In this document: piece after piece, positions 7,605-15,830 of the stretch
Layout: each line of letters starts with the position of its first letter
How positions within the stretch are numbered: the stretch's first letter is position 1
DNA from: Arthrobacter sp. ISL-5
Lineage (GTDB): Bacteria > Actinomycetota > Actinomycetes > Actinomycetales > Micrococcaceae
NCBI RefSeq assembly: GCF_018613835.1
Contig: NZ_JAGGPM010000012.1
Span: 107,293 to 171,292, forward strand
Direction: 5' to 3'
Length of the DNA: 64,000 nt
Position numbers and translations under genes: made by a program
Notes under the pieces: model-generated
What the model saw: the letters and a program-made list of their open reading frames with translations, nothing else
The model's database searches: none
Told to the model about the DNA's origin: nothing

Positions 7605-8789
7605 ATGAGCGCACCGCACACACGACAGTTGCTGGCCGGCATGGTGGGAGGCGGGTCCGGGGCGGACATCGGCAAGACCCACCGCTCCGCCATGCGGCTG
7701 GACGGCCAGTTCGACCTGCGGGCCGGCGTCTTCGGCCGCGAACAGCGCCAGGCTGCGGTGCTGGCCGGCCAGCTGGGCGTGCCGGAGGACCGCGTCTACC
7801 GGGACTACCGGCACATGGCCGAAGCCGAAGCTGACCGCGAGGACGCCGTGGACGTCGTTGTTGTCGCCACGCCCAACGACAGCCATTTCGAGATCGCCCG
7901 GACGTTTCTCGAAGCGGGCATTTCGGTGGTGTGCGAGAAGCCGTTGACGCGCGATTCGGCCACCGCCGCGGAGCTGGTCCAAGTGGCCGCCGCCAACGGC
8001 GTGGTGCTGGCGGTCCCGCACTGCTACTCCGCCTATGCCATGGTGCGCCAGGCGGCCCGGATGGTCCGCGACGGCCGGCTGGGCAACATCACGTTCGTGG
8101 ACGTGGAGCACGCTTCCGGCTGGGCCGCCACTCCGCTGGAGCAGCTCGGACACAAGCAGGCCGCCTGGCGCACTGACCCGGACATTGCCGGATTCCCCAG
8201 CGTTGTTGGCGATCTGGGCACGCATGCCTTCCACCTGCTGCGCTACATCACCGGGCTTGAGGCCGAGCGGCTTTCCGGGCGGCTGCACACGCTGGTGCCC
8301 GGAAGGCGCGTGTTCGACCACGCCACAGTCGAACTGCAGCTGACCGGCGAGGTTCCCGCCCGGCTCTGGGCCAGCATGGCCGCGACCGGCCACAACCACG
8401 GCCTGCGCATCCGCGTCTTTGGCGACCAGGGAAGCCTGGAGTGGGATCACGAAGACCCCCACCACCTCAGGGTGCAGGACCTCGACGGGACCACGACCAT
8501 CCTCACGGAGGGTCTCCGCACACTGTCCGAGGACGCGGCGCGCCTCACCCGCGTTGGCCTGGGGCATGCCGAAGGATTCCTCGAGGCCTTCGCCAACTTC
8601 TACCGCGACCTGGCAGAGGAGCTGCGCGCCAGGCGGGATGGCACCCTGCCCGCAACGCGCGAGCTGAGCTTTCCCACCGGCGAGGACGGCCTCGCCGGCG
8701 TCAGGTTTGTCGAAGCCGTCGCGGCCTCCCACCACAACGATGCCGCCTGGGCCGTCCCGGCGGGCGCCGCAGAGAAAGCACGGGTCTAG
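7605..8789 (+). CDS. Gfo/Idh/MocA-family oxidoreductase
   Basis: This 394-residue NAD(P)-dependent sugar/polyol dehydrogenase has an N-terminal Rossmann fold (AGMVGGGSGADIGKTHR; the glycine pattern is slightly unusual). The family lysine-proline motif VCEKPLTRDSATAAEL lies at about residue 112. The C-terminal alpha/beta domain carries GDLGTHAFHLLRYITG with the catalytic-type His. The first residues resemble the group annotated as inositol 2-dehydrogenase-like or scyllo-inosose reductase. I chose ATG 7605, preceded by AAGGAGGG; the frame extends upstream to 7515 but that region is promoter. The gene is two bases upstream of the next dehydrogenase gene and is co-transcribed with it. The substrate is unproven. 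Confidence 0.93.
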   Translation: MSAPHTRQLLAGMVGGGSGADIGKTHRSAMRLDGQFDLRAGVFGREQRQAAVLAGQLGVPEDRVYRDYRHMAEAEADREDAVDVVVVATPNDSHFEIARTFLEAGISVVCEKPLTRDSATAAELVQVAAANGVVLAVPHCYSAYAMVRQAARMVRDGRLGNITFVDVEHASGWAATPLEQLGHKQAAWRTDPDIAGFPSVVGDLGTHAFHLLRYITGLEAERLSGRLHTLVPGRRVFDHATVELQLTGEVPARLWASMAATGHNHGLRIRVFGDQGSLEWDHEDPHHLRVQDLDGTTTILTEGLRTLSEDAARLTRVGLGHAEGFLEAFANFYRDLAEELRARRDGTLPATRELSFPTGEDGLAGVRFVEAVAASHHNDAAWAVPAGAAEKARV

Positions 8790-8791
8790 CC

Positions 8792-9856
8792 ATGCAACGC
8801 TTCGCACTCATCGGGGCAGGATTCATCGGATCCGTCCACGCCGCAAACCTTGCGGCCAACCTTCACGTCGACTTCCGTCTGGTTTACGACGTCGATCAAG
8901 ACCGGGCCCAAACCCTGGCCGCAGCCCACGGCGCGCGGGCAGCCACCTCGCTGGATGAGGTGTTTGACCCCTCGGCCATCGACGCGGTCTTCATCGCATC
9001 CTCCACCGATACGCATGCGCAGCACCTGCGCCGCGCGGCCGAGGCCGGCCTGGCGGTGCTTTGCGAGAAACCGATCGATCTGGACCTGGAGCATGCCCGG
9101 GAGACTGCCGCCTACGCCTCTGAGCGCGCGATTCCGGTGATGATGGACTTCAACCGCCGGTTCGACAGCGACTATGCCGAGCTCAAGCGGATTGTTGACG
9201 CCGGTGAGATCGGCAAGGTTGAACTCATTCAGCTGTCCAGCCGCGGCCCCGCGATGCCGCCGCTGTCCTACATCGCCACGTCCGGCGGCCAGATGCGCGA
9301 TCAGGCCGTTCACTTCTTCGACCTGGCCCGCTGGCTCACCGGCCTCGACCCGGTGGAGGTCTTCGCCACCGGATCCGCACTGGCCGAACCCCGCTTGGAG
9401 GAATACGGCGACGTTGACACCTCCGCCGTGACGCTCCGGCTCCCCGGCGGCGCCCTGGTGCAGATCGACTGTGCACGCCGCACCGGCTACGGCTACGACG
9501 AACGCATCGAGATCATGGGGTCCACAGGCATGGCCGAGGCGCGCCGCCACCGGACGGGCGCAGTATCCCGCTACCAGGCCGGGCGCGTCATCGACGACGG
9601 CCTGCACCCGGGCTGGTTCGAACGGGTCCAGCCCACCTACGCGGCCGCGCTCGCCCACTTCGTCGCGGCGTTGGACAAGTGCGCCCTGGGCGACGGCGCA
9701 CTGATCGAGGGCGCACTGATCACCCCGTCGCTCGAGGACGGGCTGAAGGCCCAGGCCATCGCGGAGGCGGCCATGGCTTCGCTCCGCAGCGGACGAACCG
9801 AAACAATCAACTACGAACCCGTCCTGGTCCCTTCAGCGCTCCATGGATCGGCCTGA
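8792..9856 (+). CDS. Gfo/Idh/MocA-family oxidoreductase, inositol 2-dehydrogenase-like
   Basis: This 354-residue dehydrogenase carries a canonical NAD-binding motif (ALIGAGFIGSVHAANL, residues 5-20), then LCEKPIDLDLEHA near 92. The substrate domain includes MMDFNRRFDSDYAEL and GGQMRDQAVHFFDLARWLTG with the catalytic Asp/His positions typical of IolG. IolG enzymes oxidise myo-inositol to 2-keto-myo-inositol with NAD+. The ATG at 8792 starts two bases after the preceding stop. A longer open frame upstream is only a shadow of the previous gene. No other iol genes (iolB, iolC, iolD, iolE) are adjacent, so an inositol role is inferred from sequence alone. Confidence 0.9.
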   Translation: MQRFALIGAGFIGSVHAANLAANLHVDFRLVYDVDQDRAQTLAAAHGARAATSLDEVFDPSAIDAVFIASSTDTHAQHLRRAAEAGLAVLCEKPIDLDLEHARETAAYASERAIPVMMDFNRRFDSDYAELKRIVDAGEIGKVELIQLSSRGPAMPPLSYIATSGGQMRDQAVHFFDLARWLTGLDPVEVFATGSALAEPRLEEYGDVDTSAVTLRLPGGALVQIDCARRTGYGYDERIEIMGSTGMAEARRHRTGAVSRYQAGRVIDDGLHPGWFERVQPTYAAALAHFVAALDKCALGDGALIEGALITPSLEDGLKAQAIAEAAMASLRSGRTETINYEPVLVPSALHGSA

Positions 9857-9908
9857 TCACCGGCACGTTTTGTTCCGGCCCTCATGTCGTGGCGAATCGG
9901 GTGGGCCA

Positions 9909-10573
9909 CTACCTGCGGAGTATGTTCCGGAGGCTCTCCACGGTGACGGCTTCAAGCGACGTCACAAAGTGGCGGCCGGCGGCGGAGGAGGGCCGGACAA
10001 CTCCCGGGACCACCACGACTTCCATCCCGGCGGCCTGGGCACTTGTTGTGCCGCTGACGGAATCCTTCACAGCCACACAATTAGAGGGCTCAACGCCGAG
10101 GAGTTCGGCGGCCGCCAGATAGGGGGCCGGGTGGGGCTTTCCCTGCGGGACCATGTCACCGGCGACGACGGCGTGAAAGGTTCCGATGGGTGCTGCGGAT
10201 GCCACGCGGGTGGCGACCGGGCTGAAGGCCATGGTGACCAGGGCCGAGGGTATCCGGGCCGCCGCTAGTTCAGCGAGGATCCTTTCGGCGCCGGGGAGCC
10301 ACGGGATGCCCTCTTGGAGTTTCGCCACGACACGCCTGAGGAGCTCGCTGATGATCTCCTCGGCGGACAGGGGTACGCCGTGTTGCTGAAGTATGGCAGC
10401 GGAGACCTGCATGGCCTGCCCGACAGTGGAGCGGGCGTTGTCGGCGGTCCACTGTCGCCGTGCGTCTCCGCAAGATCCCGCTGGACAGCCATCCAGAACG
10501 GCTCTGTGTCAACCAGGGTGCCGTCCATATCCCAGAGAACGGCTTTGAGCTCATGCGGGTCCATTGAAGTCAT
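9909..10573 (-). pseudogene. HAD-family sugar phosphatase, interrupted by a frameshift
   Basis: The gene would encode a phosphoglycolate-phosphatase-like HAD hydrolase of about 221 residues. Motif I (VLWDMDGTLVDTEPFW) lies in the frame starting at ATG 10573, preceded by GAAAGGACGG. The rest, including GKPHPAPYLAAAELLG and CVAVKDSVSGTTSAQAAGM, lies in another frame. The two join at about 10447-10455 (GGCGACAGTGG on the coding strand). One missing base, most simply a C from GACCAG, restores a continuous protein. The gene is the last of the kinase/aldolase operon. An ATG at 10621 overlapping the aldolase stop is an alternative start. It may be a genuine mutation or an assembly error. Confidence 0.85.
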
Positions 10574-10617
10574 GGCCCCGACCGTCCTTTCGGAATTCCG
10601 GAGACCTGCTGCTGCGC

Positions 10618-11274
10618 TCATCCACCCACCGCGTTCCCGGCGACGGATGCGAGCAGATCCCGAACCGCGTCCGCCCCCTCGTCGGAGGAGAAGTCTGAGC
10701 TCAAGCCTACGACGCTGACTTCGGCTGCGAGGTAGGTCAGCGCGGTGGCCGCCTTCATGCCGCCGGTGGCGACGAACTGCACGTCGGGGAAAGGTCCTTT
10801 CATGGCCTTGACCCAGTCGGGGCCGAGAACCGAGGCGGGGAAGGCCTTGAGCCAGGTGAGGCCGAAGGCCTTGGCGCGGAGGATTTCGCCCGCCGTGGCC
10901 ACGCCCGGGAGGTGCGGCATGCCGCGGCGGATGCTCTCTTGGATGATTCCTTCATCCAGTCCTGGGGAGACTGTGAAAGATGCGTTGGCGGATGCCGCGG
11001 CGTCCAGTTGGTCGATTCTGATGATGGTGCCTGCGGCCACGGCCACGCCGCGTTCGGCGGCGGCGCTGGCCACTGCTGCCAGCGTGCGGACGGCTTCGGG
11101 GGTTTCGATGGTGACTTCGACGTGCTGGACGCCTGCGTCCCAGGCCCGGGTGGCGGACCTGACTGCCTCGCCGGGTGTGAGGCCGCGGAGTACGGCGATG
11201 ACCGGGACCCGGAAGAAGTCGTCGTCAAACCAGTCGTGGAGCAATGTGTGGGCTGCCAAGGTGTTCTCTTTCAT
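10618..11274 (-). CDS. eda: KDPG/KHG aldolase (2-keto-3-deoxy-6-phosphogluconate aldolase)
   Basis: This 218-residue class I aldolase cleaves KDPG to pyruvate and glyceraldehyde 3-phosphate. Key features are VIAVLRGLTPGEAV near residue 25, the Glu in VEVTIETPEA, the phosphate/pyruvate region VAAGTI, and LPGVATAGEI. The Schiff-base lysine lies in LTWLKAFPAS (about residue 143), and GGMKAATALTYLAA follows. The length is typical. The gene lies 41 bases after a PfkB kinase gene and in the same direction as the upstream importer. Together they make the last two steps of uronate or KDG catabolism (KDG to KDPG to pyruvate plus GAP). Confidence 0.94.
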   Translation of the reverse strand: MKENTLAAHTLLHDWFDDDFFRVPVIAVLRGLTPGEAVRSATRAWDAGVQHVEVTIETPEAVRTLAAVASAAAERGVAVAAGTIIRIDQLDAAASANASFTVSPGLDEGIIQESIRRGMPHLPGVATAGEILRAKAFGLTWLKAFPASVLGPDWVKAMKGPFPDVQFVATGGMKAATALTYLAAEVSVVGLSSDFSSDEGADAVRDLLASVAGNAVGG

Positions 11275-11315
11275 GTCGTGGTGCGGGGCGGTGTTTCCCC
11301 GGATCGCCGGTGCCG

Positions 11316-12275
11316 TCAGCTCACGGTTGCATGATGCTGCCCGGCGTCGTAGCTGCGGGGTTTGGTTCCGTGGCCCGGGCGGAAGTCGGCGCGGGTGCCC
11401 AGTGTCCAGGCGGCGAAGGAATGTCCCAGGGCGAGCCTGTCGTCGGGTTGGTCTCCGCGGAGAAGGCCGGCCAGGTATCCGGCCGCGAACGCGTCGCCCG
11501 CGCCCACGGGTTCGACCACCTGGACCCGGTGTGCCGGCACCCTAAAGGCGCGTTCTTCCTTGGCGTGTTCCCTGACGAATTCCACTGCCTCGGCGGCCGA
11601 ATCCTTGATGACCAGATGGCGGGGACCGGGCAGGAGTGCCGATACCTGTTCCGCCGCGGTGCATCCCCACAGGGTTTCTGCTTCATCGAGCCCCACGAGG
11701 ACGACAGTGGCGCTGGCGGCCAGTTCCAGCAGACGCGGTCCGGCGGCGTCGACGCCCCACAGAGCGGGGCGGTAGTTGACGTCGAAGGAGACCTTGTATC
11801 CCTTCTCGCGAGCGTGGGTGAGGAGGTGCTCCGTCAGTGCCGAGCAGCTGGCCGACAGGGCGGCATTGATGCCGCTGGTGTGGATCCAGCCGGTCTGCTC
11901 CAGCGGCCAGGCGCCGGAATCCTCCGGCGCCATCGCTGAGGCAGCTGACCCGGCCCGGTAATAGAGCGTCCTGGCGCCGTGGCCCAGGTCGGGGTCCTTG
12001 AAGTACACGCCCGTGGGGGCGGTGCTGTCGCGGGTGACCAGGCTGACGTCCACGCCCCGGGCGGCCAGGCCCTCCATGATGCGGTCACCGAACGGGTCCT
12101 GGCCGAGGCGGCTTGCCCACCCGGCCCGGTACCCGAATTCGGCCAGGTGCGCGGCGACGTTGGACTCCGCTCCCCCGTATCCCAGCAAACATTCTTCAGC
12201 CTCGCTCAGTGGCTGGGCCTTTGCCGGAGTGACGACGGCCATGGTTTCGCCGACGCAGAGCACGTCCATGCTCAT
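11316..12275 (-). CDS. kdgK: PfkB-family sugar kinase, probable 2-keto-3-deoxygluconate kinase
   Basis: This 319-residue ribokinase-fold enzyme transfers phosphate from ATP to a sugar acid. The N-terminal part has CVGETMAVVTPAKAQPL and the substrate-binding GYGGAESNVAAHLAEFGYRA. The C-terminal PfkB signature with the catalytic Asp is VGAGDAFAAGYLAG (about residue 255). The ATG overlaps the stop of the upstream permease (ATGA at 12272-12275). The aldolase next door makes KDG the most economical substrate, so the kdgK call rests largely on context. A 5-dehydro-2-deoxygluconokinase-like role is the main alternative. Confidence 0.88.
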   Translation of the reverse strand: MSMDVLCVGETMAVVTPAKAQPLSEAEECLLGYGGAESNVAAHLAEFGYRAGWASRLGQDPFGDRIMEGLAARGVDVSLVTRDSTAPTGVYFKDPDLGHGARTLYYRAGSAASAMAPEDSGAWPLEQTGWIHTSGINAALSASCSALTEHLLTHAREKGYKVSFDVNYRPALWGVDAAGPRLLELAASATVVLVGLDEAETLWGCTAAEQVSALLPGPRHLVIKDSAAEAVEFVREHAKEERAFRVPAHRVQVVEPVGAGDAFAAGYLAGLLRGDQPDDRLALGHSFAAWTLGTRADFRPGHGTKPRSYDAGQHHATVS

Positions 12276-13180
12276 TTCACGGCTCCTGCGGTGAGGCCGC
12301 TGACGAAGAACCGGCCGAGGACGAGGTAGAGCAGGACGGTGGGTGCGGCGACCAGCACGGCGCCGGCCATCAGCTCGGAGTAGTCAACGGTGGTTGTTCC
12401 GATGAGGTTGTTCAGGGTCACGGTGGCAGGCCACGCGGCCGGGGAGGCCAGGATGAAGCCGAAGAGGAAGTCATTCCAGATGTTGGTGCACTGGAAGATT
12501 CCGGCGACTACAAAGCCGGGAACGGAGAGCGGCAGCATCACTCGGAAGTAGGTTTTCCAGATCCCTGCACCGTCGATGGACGCAGCTTCGATGATGGCGC
12601 TGGGAATGCCCTCGTAGTAGTTCCGGAAAATCAGTGTGGTGATCGGGATGCCGTAGATGATGTGGACCAGGATCAGACCGATGATGCTTCCCTGCAGGTG
12701 CAGCATGTTCAGGAACTGGAAGACGGGGATGATGACGGCCTGGAACGGGATGAACATACCCACGAGCAGAACCGTGAAGAGCGCGTTGGACCCCCGGAAG
12801 GGGAACTTGGACAGGATATAGCCGTTGATCGATCCGAGGAGGCAGGAAATCAGGGCAGCCGGGACGGTGATCTGCAGTGAATTGGCCAGGGAGCCGTGGA
12901 GTTTTGTCCAGGCGCCCTTGAAGGCATCCAGGCTGGGCGCATCGGGGAAGGCGAGGAAGAAGTTCGGCGCCCCGGTGCTTCCGGAGAGTGCCGTGGTGAT
13001 TATGACGTAGACAGGCACCAGCATGCCAAGCGTGGCAATGGTGCAGACAGCCAGGACGATCCAGCCGCCAAGAGACTTGGGCAGGCTCCAGGACCGGGGT
13101 TTGGGGGCCGGCTTTCCGGGGCGTCGGCGGGCCTCTCGGACAGGCTGGGACGGGGTCGCTTCGAGTGTTTCGACGGCCAT
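12272..13180 (-). CDS. Carbohydrate ABC transporter permease (MalG type)
   Basis: This 302-residue permease begins with about 35 basic/proline-rich residues, followed by membrane segments starting at WIVLAVCTIATLGMLVPVYV. The ATPase-docking EAA loop is EAASIDGAGIWKTYFRVMLP. The ATG at 13180 was chosen because it lies two bases after the stop of the upstream permease and follows a GAAAGG ribosome site. An open frame continues upstream but is only a shadow of the neighbour. The gene is translationally coupled to both neighbours and pairs with the 13183-14190 permease. It lies in the uronate/KDG operon, so a uronide oligosaccharide is a reasonable but unproven substrate. Confidence 0.94.
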   Translation of the reverse strand: MAVETLEATPSQPVREARRRPGKPAPKPRSWSLPKSLGGWIVLAVCTIATLGMLVPVYVIITTALSGSTGAPNFFLAFPDAPSLDAFKGAWTKLHGSLANSLQITVPAALISCLLGSINGYILSKFPFRGSNALFTVLLVGMFIPFQAVIIPVFQFLNMLHLQGSIIGLILVHIIYGIPITTLIFRNYYEGIPSAIIEAASIDGAGIWKTYFRVMLPLSVPGFVVAGIFQCTNIWNDFLFGFILASPAAWPATVTLNNLIGTTTVDYSELMAGAVLVAAPTVLLYLVLGRFFVSGLTAGAVK

Positions 13181-13182
13181 TT

Positions 13183-14190
13183 CTATGCCTTTCGCTCTTT
13201 CCGGTATCCGCGGATGAGGTACGGGACGATTACCGCGAGGGTTAGCAGGAGCAGGATGATCGCCATTGCGGAGGCTTTGTCGTATCGGCTGGTGAGGTAG
13301 TTGTAGATGTAGATGCCGGGGACGTCCGTGACGAAGCCGGGGCCGGAGCCTGACATGGCGACGACGAGGTCGAAGATTTTCAGGGCCACGTGAAGCAGGA
13401 GCACGAAGCAGGTGATGGTGGAGGGCCACAGCTGAGGCAGGACGATGTGCCGCAGGCGCTGCCAGACATTGGCCCCGTCAACGCTAGCCGCCTCGAGATG
13501 CTCTTCAGGGATGGAGGCAAGGCCGGCCAGGTACATGGCCATCGCGAAGCCCACGAGCTGCCAGGCCGCAGCGAAGATGATCGGCAGCAGCGCCACCGGG
13601 ATGCCGAACTGAACCTTCAGGAAGTCCGTACCTGAGGGGTTGTTCAGCGCCCCCAGGATGGTCGGGTCCGTGGTCCAGCCGGGCGGGTTCTCGATGCCCA
13701 TGCTTCGGAGGATTTCGTTGACGCCGGTGGAGGGAGAGAAAATCCAGCGCCAGGCAACACCGGTGACGATGAAGGACAGGGCGTAAGGCAGGAGGAAGAC
13801 GGTCCGGAACAGGCCCTTGCCCACGGAGACATGGTGGATGAAGAGGGCCGCGATGAGTCCGCCGAGGATGGCCAGGACCAGGAAGATGACGGTAAAGATC
13901 ACCACGTTGCGGATGTCTGCCTGGAAGCGCTGTTCCTGGACGATCTCGGCGTAGGTGCCTCCGAGGGGCTGGCGCAGCGACAGATTCGGGCTAGTGCCGA
14001 TCTTCCAGTTCGACAGGGAGATGTAGACCGTGATGCCAATGAAGACATAGACGAAGAGGAAGCTGACCAGAAGGCTGGGGGCGAAGATCCAGGCCGCCCG
14101 GCGGGAGGTCTTGACGTTGTGGGGGACTTGTTTCGTGGGCCGTGGGCCGGGGCTGGCCGGCGCGGGCGGCAGTGCTGTTGAAGTTGTCAT
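13183..14190 (-). CDS. Carbohydrate ABC transporter permease (MalF type)
   Basis: This 335-residue permease has a proline-rich cytoplasmic N-terminus (about 40 residues) and a first membrane segment AAWIFAPSLLVSFLFVYVFI. The EAA loop is EAASVDGANVWQRLRHIVLP near residue 250. The ATG at 14190 has AGGA about eleven bases upstream; an in-frame ATG at 14238 has none. The gene follows the binding-protein gene after 79 bases and precedes its partner permease by two bases. The order (binding protein, MalF-type, MalG-type) is the standard CUT1 order, with no ATPase gene. Confidence 0.93.
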   Translation of the reverse strand: MTTSTALPPAPASPGPRPTKQVPHNVKTSRRAAWIFAPSLLVSFLFVYVFIGITVYISLSNWKIGTSPNLSLRQPLGGTYAEIVQEQRFQADIRNVVIFTVIFLVLAILGGLIAALFIHHVSVGKGLFRTVFLLPYALSFIVTGVAWRWIFSPSTGVNEILRSMGIENPPGWTTDPTILGALNNPSGTDFLKVQFGIPVALLPIIFAAAWQLVGFAMAMYLAGLASIPEEHLEAASVDGANVWQRLRHIVLPQLWPSTITCFVLLLHVALKIFDLVVAMSGSGPGFVTDVPGIYIYNYLTSRYDKASAMAIILLLLTLAVIVPYLIRGYRKERKA

Positions 14191-14269
14191 GTGAGAACTG
14201 ATCCTGTCCGGGGTGTGGCTGCAGTGGCCTGCAGCCACACCCTTTGCGACTTGGTTGGTTGACCGGCTG

Positions 14270-15559
14270 CTAGAGCTGGGTCTTCTGGGCCTGCGTCATG
14301 CTGGCGATGAAGGCATCGGCGTTGCCGCTGCCGTTGAAGGTGGAAACAGCGTCGGCGTAGGTCTGGGCGAATTCCGCCCCGGCGGCCTGGGCGTGTGCCA
14401 GGGAGGAAACCACCTTGGCCGAAGCGAAGCTCTTGGCCGCTTCCTGCTGGTATTGGGACAGGCCGGAGATGTCGGCGGACTTCACGGCGGGGATGGAGCC
14501 CTTCTTCGCTGCGAAGTCAGTCTGGACCTTGGGGTCCATCAGCGTCTTAAGCCAGGCGTTGGCCGCCTCCGCGTGCGGAATGTTGTTCGCGGGGATGGAG
14601 AAGCCGTCACCGACGTAGTCGAAGATGTCCTCCTTGCCGGGGAACGTCACCCAGGCGAAGTCGGTGCCGGGCTTCTTCTTGGCGTTGACCAGTTCGCCGT
14701 AAGCCCAGTCCCCCATGAGGTTGACGGCGCAGGCACCGTTGGCCATCTTCTTCGACGCCTCATCCCAGGTGATGGCGGAGTGGTCCTTGTTGGCAAGGGA
14801 CAGGATGGTCTTGTAGTCCTCCAGGGCCTGCTTCACCTCGGGTGCGTCGAACGAGTACTCGTTGGTGAAGATTTTCTTCCAGTTATCGGCGCCCGCCCGC
14901 GACATGATGATGGACTCGAGCAGCTGGGAGGACGCGAAAATGTCCTTGTCCCCGAGGCACACCGGTGTGGCCCCGGCCGCCTGAACCTGCTTGAGGCTGC
15001 TGATCAGTCCGTCCACGCCGCCTGCCGGATCAATCTTGACGTTGGCCTTGGAGAGCACGGCGGGGTTGGTCCACAGCACGTTGCCGCGGTGGACGCCGAT
15101 CGGAACTGTGTAGTACTTGCCGTTGACCTGCTGTGCCTCGGCCACGTCCTTGGGCATCTGTGATGCCCAGTCGTTCTGCGTCCACAGCTCGGTCAGGTCC
15201 GCGACCTGGCCGCCGTCGACGTAGCTCTTGAGCTGCCCGGCCGGGTGTACCTGCCAGGAATCTGGCGGGCTGCCGGCCTGAAGCCGTGCCGCCAGTGCCT
15301 GCCTGGCGTTGGAGCCGCCGCCGCCGGAGACTGCGGCGTTGTCCACGGCCAGTCCGGCCTTGGACGCCTTCACGCCGTCAATCAGAACGTTCAGGGCGTC
15401 GGCCTCCGAACCGGAGGTCCACCAGGAGGTGATTTCCAGCTTGTCGGAGCCACCGGCGGAGCTGCCGGCCGGCTGGTTGGCGGAACATCCGGTTGCTGCA
15501 ATGAGGCTTGCGGCGGCCGTAACGGCCAGCGAGATCTTGAGCTTGTTTGGTGCACGCAT
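14270..15559 (-). CDS. Extracellular sugar-binding lipoprotein of ABC importer
   Basis: This 429-residue family 1 solute-binding protein is a predicted lipoprotein with its lipobox ending at Cys25 (AATGC). The mature part begins LEITSWWTSGSEADALN, a typical opening for oligosaccharide-binding members. Later conserved stretches include MGDWAYGEL and DYVGDGFSIPANN. The ATG at 15559 follows a strong AAAGGAGAG ribosome site. It heads the importer/kinase/aldolase operon and diverges from the lacI gene at 15831. The shared region contains two operator-like sites, so the protein should be made only when the inducer is present. Confidence 0.95.
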   Translation of the reverse strand: MRAPNKLKISLAVTAAASLIAATGCSANQPAGSSAGGSDKLEITSWWTSGSEADALNVLIDGVKASKAGLAVDNAAVSGGGGSNARQALAARLQAGSPPDSWQVHPAGQLKSYVDGGQVADLTELWTQNDWASQMPKDVAEAQQVNGKYYTVPIGVHRGNVLWTNPAVLSKANVKIDPAGGVDGLISSLKQVQAAGATPVCLGDKDIFASSQLLESIIMSRAGADNWKKIFTNEYSFDAPEVKQALEDYKTILSLANKDHSAITWDEASKKMANGACAVNLMGDWAYGELVNAKKKPGTDFAWVTFPGKEDIFDYVGDGFSIPANNIPHAEAANAWLKTLMDPKVQTDFAAKKGSIPAVKSADISGLSQYQQEAAKSFASAKVVSSLAHAQAAGAEFAQTYADAVSTFNGSGNADAFIASMTQAQKTQL

Positions 15560-15622
15560 GACTACTCTCCTTTGGGTTGTCAGACGCCGGATAAGGCCCG
15601 GCTAGAGCCTGCGTTGTGGTTC

Positions 15623-15651
15623 AGGTTACATAGTTAAGTAGATCGATGCAA
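15623..15651 (-). promoter_or_regulatory. Promoter and operator O2 of the importer/KDG operon
   Basis: On the minus strand TTGCAT (-35, 15646-15651) and TAACCT (-10, 15623-15628) are 17 bases apart. The sequence 15638-15651 on the plus strand begins with GTAGATCG, the same 8-base half-site seen in the better operator at 15756-15771, and overlaps the -35 box. It is a one-sided match, so binding would be weaker. Confidence 0.5.
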
Positions 15652-15724
15652 TAGATGCCTGATGAAGGCCGTTCTTTTCTACCGCCTCACGCCCCGTAAG
15701 CCAGACCCACCCTTGGATTTCGGC

Positions 15725-15752
15725 TTATTCACGGGAATTGTTCAGCTAAATT
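15725..15752 (+). promoter_or_regulatory. Promoter of the lacI-headed catabolic operon
   Basis: TTATTC (15725-15730) and TAAATT (15747-15752) are separated by 16 bases. The palindrome O1 begins four bases downstream, at the expected transcription start, so the repressor would autoregulate its own operon. Confidence 0.45.
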
Positions 15753-15755
15753 ATT

Positions 15756-15771
15756 GGTAGATCGGTCTACC
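15756..15771. promoter_or_regulatory. LacI operator O1
   Basis: GGTAGATCGGTCTACC is an inverted repeat of GGTAGA and TCTACC around a central CpG, with 14 of 16 bases symmetric. It lies between the divergent importer and lacI operons, directly after the lacI -10 box. The likely binder is the LacI protein encoded at 15831. Confidence 0.7.
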
Positions 15772-15830
15772 GCAACGTTCAAGAACATGGTAGAAATGGT
15801 GGACAGGTTTCCGGAGGAGGTGGAGAAGAA

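Noticed and set aside
10265..10621. Separate small genes at the end of the kinase/aldolase operon
   Set aside because: The two frames are halves of one HAD phosphatase: motif I is in one and motifs III/IV in the other. A frameshift is the simpler reading.
12272..13429. A 385-residue version of the permease with an arginine/histidine-rich front
   Set aside because: The extra 83 residues overlap the neighbouring permease in another frame. The start at 13180 has a ribosome site and the usual length.
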